NCBI GenBank assembly: GCA_947172415.1
Contig: OX359201.1
Coordinates: 4,960,001-5,024,000 of the forward strand
From: Chondrosia reniformis
Taxonomy: Eukaryota; Porifera; Demospongiae; Chondrillida; Chondrillidae
Length of the DNA: 64,000 nt
Reading direction: 5' to 3'
Positions 1 to 17,866 of this stretch are shown one piece after another (within the stretch, counting starts at the first letter, position 1; each line of letters opens with the position of its first letter). Under the pieces are notes generated by a model that saw only the letters and a program-made list of their open reading frames with translations, did not search any database and had not been told where the DNA came from. A program made the translations under genes and the position numbers.

Positions 1-78
1 TCAACTCCTAGGAATTGCTTCTTTTGTGTTTTTTTCTTTACTCTTGATTTGATTATTACTTTAATTATTCATATCTAA
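1..78 (+). repeat. SINE, tRNA-derived (3' part only)
   Basis: Only the B-box end and tail are in the window. It matches the end of the full copy at 6521..6665: the GGTTCAACTCC-like B box (here cut), then an AATTGCTTCTTTTGTG tail running into the intron before the first transporter exon. Confidence 0.6.
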
Positions 79-98
79 GTGTTGTTGTCTCCTTAAAG

Positions 99-2292
<2,194 letters not shown>

Positions 2293-2720
2293 AGGCCATT
2301 CATTTGTTTTCTTTTAAAATTAACTTATTTGAGGATGAATAAAACTAACTTAAACACAAATGCATAGTTTTAGAATAATTAACATTACATTTAAATTTAC
2401 AATTATTTACTTTTAAATACTCCCTCCCCCCTTTATAGAAAGGCAAATTGTTATTTTAATAAACACATTAGCATATTGCTAAGTAGGATGCCCTTAAACA
2501 GTTACTATATTATTGTATTCCCCCTTGATATTTTCTAGAAGAAACCCTAGGCTGACTTGTATAGTTAAACAACCTTTTCTACCAGACAGGTCTGGCGTGT
2601 AATTTCACTGTTGTATATATGTACTGCTATGTACAATTATGTATGTGCTATGTATAATGTATTTAGTATAGGAAGTATAGAAGGCATGCAGGTGTATTAG
2701 GAATGCTAAAAGCTGTTAGG

Positions 2721-2860
2721 ATTCCCATTTGGTATATGTGCAATGATTGATTCCCATTTGGTATATGTGCAATGATTGATTCCCATTTGGTATATGTGCA
2801 ATGATTGATTCCCATTTGGTATATGTGCAATGATTGATTCCCATTTGGTATATGTGCAAT
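2721..2860. repeat. 29-bp minisatellite, 5 copies (unit 1)
   Basis: A core starting ATTCCCATTTGGTATATGTG begins at 2721, 2750, 2779, 2808 and 2837. It lies about 430 bp after the transporter stop codon. The repeat length is not a multiple of three, so the open frames across it are not genes. There are no varying spacers, so this is not a CRISPR. Confidence 0.95.
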
Positions 2861-4690
2861 ATAATATGTTAGGCTTACAAAAAGCCAAATTAGCATCCAG
2901 TTATGGTTATGGGGACACAAGGCTGCACTTGGGCACGTATAAGCCATCACCACTTGCAAGGCTACCAGACTGTCCACCTACGTAGGTCTTAAGCCTAGCT
3001 GACTGCATGGGAGTGTGCCTTGGCCAGTGCTACCAAGAGATGTTGTTTTGTTTATTTTGTTTGTTTATACTTGTTTGCTGACTATAATTCACCTTTCACT
3101 CCGGAACATAACTATTTTACTCTTAAAGAAAAAGGGTAAGGGGCAGAGAAGCTAGGAAAAGAAGAGAAGAAGGAACAACAGACAACAAAACTGAAAGGCA
3201 ACAGTGAAGGGAGCCATGGGGAACTAGCCAGGAGATGTACATTTTTAGTGACTTTGAGGGAAATACTTAGTACATACTTCTGACAAAATTCTCAATATAT
3301 AATACAATATGCATATACACATACATATATGTATTATACTGGCCTTAAGGCAGGACATTCCTTTATTATAATAACCACTTTACAACTTTGCTGCCATTAC
3401 ATCAACATTTGTAGGATGTCTGACTATTAAGGGGCACTAAAAATGAAAGTTTTTTGATTGTTTTTTTAAATAATGCCCCTCTTCTCCAATTTCTCAGTGT
3501 TAAAACATCCAGGAGAAGGAAGGCCTCAGCATTTAGAAGCCAATTTTAGGTCATTTGTTTCTAATGGAACAGATAATTTGTATATATGATCATAAACTAT
3601 GTATATATGTACACAACTATTATCCAGTAATTTATATAATTAGGTTATCATACGTATTTGTATAATTTGTTTACAGCTGATGGGAATATATATTTCAAAA
3701 AATATTTCTATGCAATTATTTTTCAATACTGTAGATACTGTACACAAAATAGCATCCTAAAGCTAGCACACTATGGCTTATAAAATTACTTCCTGTTACA
3801 TATAAGTCAATGTGTCTCTATGCACTACATACTAGATGTACAACATCTGGCAGCATTGGTATAGGAACTGGGGCAGATGAAGCTGCAGTCTCCCTAACAT
3901 GTATATATACTCCACACAATGACATGCATACAGCAAATTTATCAGTAAGCATATATAGATTCTTGTTACGCATGGCTCAAAGGAATTTGTTTGCACTATA
4001 TAGCTATAAGAATGGAATGACAAAGGTTACCTGTATGGGGGTGTACATGGAAAGAATAAGAGTAGACACCATGCATAAATATTTCTAGTGGGAAGCACAT
4101 CATGCAAAATGCTGCCAGATGTAGGGATATAGTGCAACACACCATTGCTTGTATATATGAGTCATGCATGCACAGCTAATATTCACTGTGTAACATCGAT
4201 TTAATTCTTGTTTCTGTATGTATACTTTTTGTGTGCCATCCGTATATCTTGACTATTTTCATAGAAAATTTATTATGTTTCTAGTATATATTCTGAACAA
4301 TTAATGCAGAAGGGACAGAAATATAATATATTGACTGATTGTGAGTATTATAATATTATTTGGTTGATTGATAATTGATAGATTGATTGACTGATCGTGA
4401 GTATTATGATATTATTTGGTTAAATTATGCATGATTTCTATATGTAAATATACGATACGTGTCACAATAAGTGCCTATATATGGTGTCGCGAGAATATAG
4501 TTGCATGTGTGTACTATATATAATGTGTGTCAGTTAACTCTATTTTATGAGTTTAGTTACATTGTCTTAATCAATTAAATAACTATTTCAAAATTTCTTT
4601 GCTGCTGGAAATTTCTAAATACAAACAATATACTAATTAGCAAAGCTACTGTCATATCAGTTTGGTGATATTAAACTACTTGTTGAATTT
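2861..4690. other. Intergenic DNA between converging transporter and crystallin genes
   Basis: No gene is supported here. The stretch is AT-rich with TATATA runs and a purine-rich patch near 3125..3200. A 56-bp imperfect direct duplication lies at about 4333..4425 (two GTGAGTATTAT copies). Short open frames here are conserved between units only because the DNA is. The same stretch recurs in every unit; units 4 and 7 lack about 80 bp after the minisatellite. Confidence 0.7.
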
Positions 4691-4738
4691 TAAGTTTCTT
4701 GTTCTACTGTAACAGTATCCAGCTGCAATCTTTTCCAA

Positions 4739-5305
4739 CTAATGCGAAATCACTTCCAAAGACTGTGCCCTATCATTGAAGCCAATATCAGCAAAGTTGT
4801 GGATTTCTTGAGTTTTATGTTTAGCATCTACTTCACAGTAAGACCCATTGAAGCCTGTTTTGCTATACAGACGCCACAAACCACTAGTGGCAATAACAGA
4901 GCTAACACCAGGTGCTGCACCAGGAGGGAAGTAGGGCTTCAGATTACTGATATTCATTCTAGTAGACAACATTGTTCCTCGATATTGACTATGTTCAAAG
5001 ATAGCCATTGTTGGAGTGTTCACATCAAAGCCTTGTGCAGATTTGATTGGAAAGCCAACATCAATCCACCTTCCTGAGTTCTTTGGATAAATAACGAATG
5101 ACTGTCCTGTTCCTGCACCGTCTTTGCCAAAGTCAACAGCACTATAGACAATCCAAACAGTTCCATCAGCTGAGTCCAGTGAGATCTGACAACAAGTATA
5201 AGAGAAGCTGTCATCTTCCATTTGTGGAACAGCAGAATAATACTTATTAGTTGGGAATTGCCCTGAAGAGTTAGTGGCAAATCGAATTCCTCCGTGGAGT
5301 TGCAT
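4739..5305 (-). CDS. Beta/gamma-crystallin domain protein (unit 1)
   Basis: A single-exon 188-codon gene. Residues 100 to 188 form a clear Greek-key pair: MAIFEHSQYRGT, then PGVSSVIATSGLW, then LYSKTGFNGSYCEV and the closing IGFNDRAQSLEVI typical of the family. Residues 1 to 99 (VWIVYSAVDFG, SFVIYP, WIDVGFPIKSAQGF) look like a more diverged Greek-key half. There is no signal peptide or membrane segment, so a soluble cytosolic protein is likely. A sponge beta/gamma-crystallin (geodin) is known and is the nearest relative I can name. Its function is unknown; the family often binds calcium, but I see no clean D/N-D/N-x-x-S/T-S calcium motif (the site reads APGVSS). It converges on the transporter exons. 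This copy has His at residue 169 (EIHNF). Confidence 0.87.
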   Translation of the reverse strand: MQLHGGIRFATNSSGQFPTNKYYSAVPQMEDDSFSYTCCQISLDSADGTVWIVYSAVDFGKDGAGTGQSFVIYPKNSGRWIDVGFPIKSAQGFDVNTPTMAIFEHSQYRGTMLSTRMNISNLKPYFPPGAAPGVSSVIATSGLWRLYSKTGFNGSYCEVDAKHKTQEIHNFADIGFNDRAQSLEVISH

Positions 5306-5402
5306 TCTGCTCAGTATCTGCAGTGAGTATATTTCCTTAAAGATGCAAAGCTGTAGGAGCTGATAAAAGCAGTTGTTGTATAGCAGTGACTTTCCTCATC
5401 CA

Positions 5403-5410
5403 CTTTTATA
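5403..5410 (-). promoter_or_regulatory. TATA box of crystallin, unit 1
   Basis: TATAAAAG on the minus strand lies about 100 bp before the start codon, giving a predicted 5' UTR of about 70 nt. The surrounding block, from the GGCTCCAG side to the GCAGTGA side, is also conserved at the diverged crystallin at 54295..54861. That supports function rather than chance. Confidence 0.7.
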
Positions 5411-5665
5411 CAAGTTTGGCTCCAGCTACAGCTATAGAGATACGTATATCATATTACACTTATATAAGCACTACAAACCACTAAAGACTCGTGCAGCTGG
5501 TATATAGGTGCATAATCATTTAATGTAATAATGTATACATAGATAAAGTTTAAGAAGGTATTTCTAGAAAAATAAAACTACTATCAGCTTCAAATTAAAG
5601 CTTATAGAAAGGTGTACATACAAATAAAAACACTAGTATGATTCCAATTAAGGTGGCATGGCCTA

Positions 5666-6200
5666 TATATAATGGTTGAGTGACTTGCCTGTATAGCTAT
5701 GGACTGCTAAACGTTGACAAGGGATCCTGTAGATTACTCCAAACTTTGTGGATGGTGTCTTTACATTTATTAGTTTCGAGTGTAGCGTGGTGGTGGATTT
5801 ATGGATGATTTTGATGTTGAGCTTATGAAAGGTCCTTTGCAGAGTTTCACTCAGGCCAGGGGATGCAGAGGAGGTGCTCCTTATTGTTTGGATTGTCAGT
5901 TCTGGGTTTGGTAGACATGATAGGAGTAATGTAGATCCCTTGTCAATGTGGAGCAGTCTACATATAGGAGAAACCGGCAAGTCACTCAACCAGAGAATGA
6001 GTGAACAAAAAAGAGCCATTTAAAGAATGGATTTAAACAACTCATTAACAGCTCGTATACATTCAGCATTACGCAACATAGACTGGGATGGGGCCACAGT
6101 CCTTCAAGGTGAGCAAAACAGAACAAGAAGGAAGATCAAAGAGGTCATACACATCAGAACCACACCATGCATAAACATGGATCAGGGGGATTCCTCATTC
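5666..6200. mobile_element. Penelope-like element fragments, folded (unit 1)
   Basis: Two pieces of a Penelope-like retroelement C-terminus lie head to head. The minus-strand piece (about 5923 to 5666) encodes GLSETLQRTFHKLNIKIIH followed by FGVIYRIPC, the linker and start of the GIY-YIG endonuclease. The plus-strand piece (about 5934 to 6200) covers GETGKSLNQRMSEQKRA and then NIDWDGATVL and VIHIRTTPCINMDQG, the rest of that domain. Short inverted arms (about 5672..5725 and 5934..5990) come from the shared part. The element is partial and inactive. It ends exactly at the unit junction. Confidence 0.75.
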
Positions 6201-6520
6201 TTTGATTATCAGTTCATTCTGATAGAGAGAGAGAGAACCACCACTAATTAATCACTAATTAATGAATGAAGATTATTTATTCTTTGTAATTGTATATGAA
6301 TTGAATTTTTTGAATTGAATTCTTAGATTGGAACTCCACTTAGTCCAAGGGACTACTTTTTCAGGGAGGCCAGTAACAGTACATACATGCAACATATATA
6401 TAAACACACATATAGTAAATCAGTCATAAATTGGTCAGTAATATATACAGTACAAGTTACAATATACTAAGGTAATCTAATAATATATATATACATATAC
6501 AATAAGAGAGTAGCATGAAT

Positions 6521-6665
6521 GGAGCATTGCTGTAGCAATGGTAGTACAGTTGCAGAGCACCAGTGATCATAACCACGTATCCTGGGTTCAACTCCTAGGA
6601 ATTGCTTCTTTTGTGTTTTTTTCTTTACTCTTGATTTGATTATCACTTTAATTATTCATATCTAA
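6521..6665 (+). repeat. SINE with Met-tRNA-like head (unit 2)
   Basis: The tRNA-like head shows an A-box-like TAGCAATGGTAG, an anticodon-arm-like ATCATAACC and a B box GGTTCAACTCC, then an AT-rich tail. The CATAACC stretch resembles elongator tRNA-Met. The arms do not fold as a functional tRNA, so I call it a SINE. A relative lies at 45794..45932. Confidence 0.65.
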
Positions 6666-6685
6666 GTGTTGTTGTCTCCTTAAAG

Positions 6686-8879
<2,194 letters not shown>

Positions 8880-9296
8880 AGGCCATTCATTTGTTTTCTT
8901 TTTAAATTAACTTATTTGAGGATGAATAAAACTAACTTAAACGCATATGCATAGTTTTAGAATAATTAACATTACATTTAAATTTACAATTATTTACTTT
9001 TAAATACTCCCTCCCCCCTTTATAGAAAGGCAAATTGTTATTTTAATAAACATATTAAGTAGGTTGCCCTTAAACAGTTACTATATTATTGTATTCCCCC
9101 TTGATATTTTCTAGAAGAAACCCTAGGCTGACTTGTATAGTTAAACAACCTTTTCTACCAGACAGGTCTGACGTGTAATTTCACTGTTGTATATATGTGC
9201 TGCTATGTACAATTATGTATGTGCTATGTATAATGTATTTAGTATAGGAAGTATAGAAGGCATGTAGATGTATTAGGAATGCTAAAAGCTGTTAGG

Positions 9297-9407
9297 ATTC
9301 CCATTTGGTATATGTGCAATGATTGATTCCCATTTGGTATATGTGCAATGATTGATTCCCATTTGGTATATGTGCAATGATTGATTCCCATTTGGTATAT
9401 GTGCAAT
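9297..9407. repeat. 29-bp minisatellite, 4 copies (unit 2)
   Basis: Copies start at 9297, 9326, 9355 and 9384, with the same core as in unit 1. Confidence 0.94.
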
Positions 9408-11299
9408 ATAATATGTTAGGCTTACAAAAAGCAAAAATAAGCATCCAGTTATGGTTATAGGACACAGGGCTGCACTTTGGCACGTATAAGCCATCACCAC
9501 TTGCAAGGCTACCAGACTGTCCACCTACGTAGGTCTTAAGCCTAGCTGACTGCATGGGAGTGTGCCTTGGCCAGTGCTACCAAGAGATGTTGTTTTGTTT
9601 ATTTTGTTTGTTTATACTTGTTTGCTGACTATAATTCACCTTTCACTCCGGAACATAACTATTTTACTCTTAAAGAAAAAGGCAAAAAGAAAAAGGGTAA
9701 GGGGCAGAGAAGCTAGGAAAAGAAGAGAAGAAGGAACAACAGACAACAAAACTGAAAGGCAACAGTGAAGGGAGCCATGGGGAACTAGCCAGGAGATGTA
9801 CATTTTTAGTGACTTTGAGGGAAATACTTAGTACATGCTTCTGACAAAATTCTCAATATATAATACAATATGCATATACACATACATATATGTATTATAC
9901 TGGCCTTAAGGCAGGACATTCCTTTATTATAATAACCACTTTACAACTTTGCTGCCATTAAATCAACATTTGTAGGATGTCTGACTATTAAGGGGCACTA
10001 AAAATGAAAGTTTTTTGATTGTTTTTTTAAATAATGCCCCTCTTCTCCAATTTCTCAGTGTTAAAACATCCAGGAGAAGGAAGGCCTCAGCATTTAGAAG
10101 CCAATTTTAGGTCATTTGTTTCTAATGGAACAGATAATTTGTATATATGATCATAAACTATGTATATATGTACACAACTATTATCCAGTAATTTATATAA
10201 TTAGGTTATCATACGTATTTGTATAATTTGTTTACAGCTGATGGGAATATATATTTCAAAAAATATTTCTATGCAATTATTTTTCAATACTGTAGATACT
10301 GTACACAAAATAGCATCCTATAGCTAGCACACTATGGCTTATAAAATTACTTCCTGTTACATATAAGTCAATGTGTCTCTATGCACTACATACTAGATGT
10401 ACAACATCTGGCAGCATTGGTATAGGAACTGGGACAGATGAAGCTGCAGTCTCCCTAACATGTATATATACTCCACACAATGACATGCATACAGCAAATT
10501 TATCAGTAAGCATATATAGATTCTTGTTACGCATGGCTCAAAGGAATTTGTTTGCACTATATAGCTATAAGAATGGAATGACAAAGGTCACCTGTATGGT
10601 GGTGTACATGGAAAGAATAAGAGTAGACACCATGCATAAATATTTCTAGTGGGAAGCACATCATGCAAAATGCTGCCAGATGTAGGGATATAGTGCAACA
10701 CACCATTGCTTGTATATATGAGTCATGCATGCACAGCTAATATTCACTGTGTAACATCGATTTAATTCTTGTTTCTGTATGTATACTTTTTGTGTGCCAT
10801 CCGTATATCTTGACTATTTTCATAGAAAATTTATTATGTTTCTAGTATATATTCTGAACAATTAATGCAGAAGGGACAGAAATATAATATATTGACTGAT
10901 TGTGAGTATTATAATATTATTTGGTTGATTGATAATTGATAGATTGATTGACTGATCGTGAGTATTATGATATTATTTGGTTAAATTATGCATGATTTCT
11001 ATATGTAAATATACGATACGTGTCACAATAAGTGCCTATATATGGTGTCGCGAGAATATAGTTGCATGTGTGTACTATATATAATGTGTGTCAGTTAACT
11101 CTATTTTATGAATTTAGTTACATTGTCTTAATCAATTAAATAACTATTTCAAAATTTCTTTGCTGCTGGAAATTTCTAAATACAAACAATATACTAATTA
11201 GCAAAGCTACTGTCATATCAGTTTGGTGATATTAAACTACTTGTTGAATTTTAAGTTTCTTGTTCTACTGTAACAGTATCCAGCTGCAATCTTTTCCAA

Positions 11300-11866
11300 C
11301 TAATGCGAAATCACTTCCAAAGACTGTGCCCTATCATTGAAGCCAATATCAGCAAAGTTGCGGATTTCTTGAGTTTTATGTTTAGCATCTACTTCACAGT
11401 AAGACCCATTGAAGCCTGTTTTGCTATACAGACGCCACAAACCACTAGTGGCAATAACAGAGCTAACACCAGGTGCTGCACCAGGAGGGAAGTAGGGCTT
11501 CAGATTACTGATATTCATTCTAGTAGACAACATTGTTCCTCGATATTGACTATGTTCAAAGATAGCCATTGTTGGAGTGTTCACATCAAAGCCTTGTGCA
11601 GATTTGATTGGAAAGCCAACATCAATCCACCTTCCTGAGTTCTTTGGATAAATAACGAATGACTGTCCTGTTCCTGCACCGTCTTTGCCAAAGTCAACAG
11701 CACTATAGACAATCCAAACAGTTCCATCAGCTGAGTCCAGTGAGATCTGACAACAAGTATAAGAGAAGCTGTCATCTTCCATTTGTGGAACAGCAGAATA
11801 ATACTTATTAGTTGGGAATTGCCCTGAAGAGTTAGTGGCAAATCGAATTCCTCCGTGGAGTTGCAT
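11300..11866 (-). CDS. Beta/gamma-crystallin domain protein (unit 2)
   Basis: An intact 188-codon copy, identical to the unit 1 protein except Arg for His at residue 169 (EIRNF). The Greek-key motifs, lack of signal peptide and convergent position are as in unit 1. Confidence 0.87.
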   Translation of the reverse strand: MQLHGGIRFATNSSGQFPTNKYYSAVPQMEDDSFSYTCCQISLDSADGTVWIVYSAVDFGKDGAGTGQSFVIYPKNSGRWIDVGFPIKSAQGFDVNTPTMAIFEHSQYRGTMLSTRMNISNLKPYFPPGAAPGVSSVIATSGLWRLYSKTGFNGSYCEVDAKHKTQEIRNFADIGFNDRAQSLEVISH

Positions 11867-11963
11867 TCTGCTCAGTATCTGCAGTGAGTATATTTCCTTA
11901 AAGATGCAAAGCTGTAGGAGCTGATAAAAGCAGTTGTTGTATAGCAGTGACTTTCCTCATCCA

Positions 11964-11971
11964 CTTTTATA
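11964..11971 (-). promoter_or_regulatory. TATA box of crystallin, unit 2
   Basis: TATAAAAG at the same spacing as in unit 1. Confidence 0.65.
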
Positions 11972-12226
11972 CAAGTTTGGCTCCAGCTACAGCTATAGAG
12001 ATACGTATATCATATTACACTTATATAAGCACTACAAACCACTAAAGACTCGTGCAGCTGGTATATAGGTGCATAATCATTTAATGTAATAATGTATACA
12101 TAGATAAAGTTTAAGAAGGTATTTCTAGAAAAATAAAACTACTATCAGCTTCAAATTAAAGCTTATAGAAAGGTGTACATACAAATAAAAACACTAGTAT
12201 GATTCCAATTAAGGTGGCATGGCCTA

Positions 12227-12761
12227 TATATAATGGTTGAGTGACTTGCCTGTATAGCTATGGACTGCTAAACGTTGACAAGGGATCCTGTAGATTACTC
12301 CAAACTTTGTGGATGGTGTCTTTACATTTATTAGTTTCGAGTGTAGCGTGGTGGTGGATTTATGGATGATTTTGATGTTGAGCTTATGAAAGGTCCTTTG
12401 CAGAGTTTCACTCAGGCCAGGGGATGCAGAGGAGGTGCTCCTTATTGTTTGGATTGTCAGTTCTGGGTTTGGTAGACATGATAGGAGTAATGTAGATCCC
12501 TTGTCAATGTGGAGCAGTCTACATATAGGAGAAACCGGCAAGTCACTCAACCAGAGAATGAGTGAACAAAAAAGAGCCATTTAAAGAATGGATTTAAACA
12601 ACTCATTAACAGCTCGTATACATTCAGCATTACGCAACATAGACTGGGATGGGGCCACAGTCCTTCAAGGTGAGCAAAACAGAACAAGAAGGAAGATCAA
12701 AGAGGTCATACACATCAGAACCACACCATGCATAAACATGGATCAGGGGGATTCCTCATTC
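12227..12761. mobile_element. Penelope-like element fragments, folded (unit 2)
   Basis: The same head-to-head fragment pair as in unit 1, ending at the unit junction. Confidence 0.72.
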
Positions 12762-13081
12762 TTTGATTATCAGTTCATTCTGATAGAGAGAGAGAGAACC
12801 ACCACTAATTAATCACTAATTAATGAATGAAGATTATTTATTCTTTGTAATTGTATATGAATTGAATTTTTTGAATTGAATTCTTAGATTGGAACTCCAC
12901 TTAGTCCAAGGGACTACTTTTTCAGGGAGGCCAGTAACAGTACATACATGCAACATATATATAAACACACATATAGTAAATCAGTCATAAATTGGTCAGT
13001 AATATATACAGTACAAGTTACAATATACTAAGGTAATCTAATAATATATATATACATATACAATAAGAGAGTAGCATGAAT

Positions 13082-13226
13082 GGAGCATTGCTGTAGCAAT
13101 GGTAGTACAGTTGCAGAGCACCAGTGATCATAACCACGTATCCTGGGTTCAACTCCTAGGAATTGCTTCTTTTGTGTTTTTTTCTTTACTCTTGATTTGA
13201 TTATCACTTTAATTATTCATATCTAA
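13082..13226 (+). repeat. SINE with Met-tRNA-like head (unit 3)
   Basis: Same element and position as in unit 2. Confidence 0.62.
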
Positions 13227-13246
13227 GTGTTGTTGTCTCCTTAAAG

Positions 13247-15440
<2,194 letters not shown>

Positions 15441-15857
15441 AGGCCATTCATTTGTTTTCTTTTTAAATTAACTTATTTGAGGATGAATAAAACTAACTTA
15501 AACGCATATGCATAGTTTTAGAATAATTAACATTACATTTAAATTTACAATTATTTACTTTTAAATACTCCCTCCCCCCTTTATAGAAAGGCAAATTGTT
15601 ATTTTAATAAACATATTAAGTAGGTTGCCCTTAAACAGTTACTATATTATTGTATTCCCCCTTGATATTTTCTAGAAGAAACCCTAGGCTGACTTGTATA
15701 GTTAAACAACCTTTTCTACCAGACAGGTCTGACGTGTAATTTCACTGTTGTATATATGTGCTGCTATGTACAATTATGTATGTGCTATGTATAATGTATT
15801 TAGTATAGGAAGTATAGAAGGCATGTAGATGTATTAGGAATGCTAAAAGCTGTTAGG

Positions 15858-15968
15858 ATTCCCATTTGGTATATGTGCAATGATTGATTCCCATTTGGTA
15901 TATGTGCAATGATTGATTCCCATTTGGTATATGTGCAATGATTGATTCCCATTTGGTATATGTGCAAT
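15858..15968. repeat. 29-bp minisatellite, 4 copies (unit 3)
   Basis: Same as unit 2, at an offset of 6561 bp. Confidence 0.94.
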
Positions 15969-17866
15969 ATAATATGTTAGGCTTACAAAAAGCAAAAATA
16001 AGCATCCAGTTATGGTTATAGGACACAGGGCTGCACTTTGGCACGTATAAGCCATCACCACTTGCAAGGCTACCAGACTGTCCACCTACGTAGGTCTTAA
16101 GCCTAGCTGACTGCATGGGAGTGTGCCTTGGCCAGTGCTACCAAGAGATGTTGTTTTGTTTATTTTGTTTGTTTATACTTGTTTGCTGACTATAATTCAC
16201 CTTTCACTCCGGAACATAACTATTTTACTCTTAAAGAAAAAGGCAAAAAGAAAAAGGGTAAGGGGCAGAGAAGCTAGGAAAAGAAGAGAAGAAGGAACAA
16301 CAGACAACAAAACTGAAAGGCAACAGTGAAGGGAGCCATGGGGAACTAGCCAGGAGATGTACATTTTTAGTGACTTTGAGGGAAATACTTAGTACATGCT
16401 TCTGACAAAATTCTCAATATATAATACAATATGCATATACACATACATATATGTATTATACTGGCCTTAAGGCAGGACATTCCTTTATTATAATAACCAC
16501 TTTACAACTTTGCTGCCATTACATCAACATTTGTAGGATGTCTGACTATTAAGGGGCACTAAAAATGAAAGTTTTTTGATTGTTTTTTTAAATAATGCCC
16601 CTCTTCTCTAATTTCTCAGTGTTAAAACATCCAGGAGAAGGAAGGCCTCAGCATTTAGAAGCCAATTTTAGGTCATTTGTTTCTAATGGAACAGATAATT
16701 TGTATATATGATCATAAACTATGTATATATGTACACAACTATTATCCAGTAATTTATATAATTAGGTTATCATACGTATTTGTATAATTTGTTTACAGCT
16801 GATGGGAATATATATTTCAAAAATATTTCTATGCAATTATTTTTCAATACTGTAGATACTGTACACAAAATAGCATCCTATAGCTAGCACACTATGGCTT
16901 ATAAAATTACTTCCTGTTACATATAAGTCAATGTGTCTCTATGCACTACATACTAGATGTACAACATCTGGCAGCATTGGTATAGGAACTGGGGCAGATG
17001 AAGCTGCAGTCTCCCTAACATGTATATATACTCCACACAATGACATGCATACAGCAAATTTATCAGTAAGCATATATAGATTCTTGTTACGCATGGCTCA
17101 AAGGAATTTGTTTGCACTATATAGCTATAAGAATGGAATGACAAAGGTCACCTGTATGGTGGTGTACATGGAAAGAATAAGAGTAGACACCATGCATAAA
17201 TATTTCTAGTGGGAAGCACATCATGCAAAATGCTGCCAGATGTAGGGATATAGTGCAACACACCATTGCTTGTATATATGAGTCATGCATGCACAGCTAA
17301 TATTCACTGTGTAACATCGATTTAATTCTTGTTTCTGTATGTATACTTTTTGTGTGCCATCCGTATATCTTGACTATTTTCATAGAAAATTTATTATGTT
17401 TCTAGTATATATTCTGAACAATTAATGCAGAAGGGACAGAAATATAATATATTGACTGATTGTGAGTATTATAATATTATTTGGTTGATTGATAATTGAT
17501 AGATTGATTGACTGATCGTGAGTATTATGATATTATTTGGTTAAATTATGCATGATTTCTATATGTAAATATACGATACGTGTCACAATAAGTGCCTATA
17601 TATGGTGTCGCGAGAATATAGTTGCATGTGTGTACTATATATAATGTGTGTCAGTTAACTCTATTTTATGAGTTTAGTTACAATCTAAATTGTCTTAATC
17701 AATTAAATAACTATTTCAAAATTTCTTTGCTGCTGGAAATTTCTAAATACAAACAATATACTAATTAGCAAAGCTACTGTCATATCAGTTTGGTGATATT
17801 AAACTACTTGTTGAATTTTAAGTTTCTTGTTCTACTGTAACAGTATCCAGCTGCAATCTTTTCCAA

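Noticed and set aside
2721-2860. Possible CRISPR-like array
   Set aside because: The repeats are directly contiguous with no unique spacers; the setting is an animal genome with introns.
2663-2977. Minus-strand reading frames with repeating HIPNGNQSLHIYQMG peptides
   Set aside because: They are the 29-bp minisatellite read through three frames; there is no non-repeat coding support, and the frames change with copy number between units.
3810-4088. 92-codon plus-strand frame conserved in all units
   Set aside because: Conservation is due to DNA identity between units; there is an overlapping frame on the other strand, low-complexity content and no recognisable domain.
4742-5077. 111-codon plus-strand frame opposite the crystallin gene
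   Set aside because: A shadow of the crystallin coding strand; the minus-strand protein has clear family motifs.
6521-6590. Functional tRNA-Met gene
   Set aside because: The A and B boxes are present but the acceptor and anticodon stems do not pair properly; the element repeats with an AT tail as a SINE does.
9562-9768. 68-codon plus-strand frame with a lysine/arginine-rich end
   Set aside because: It depends on a purine-rich indel present only in some units; no domain.
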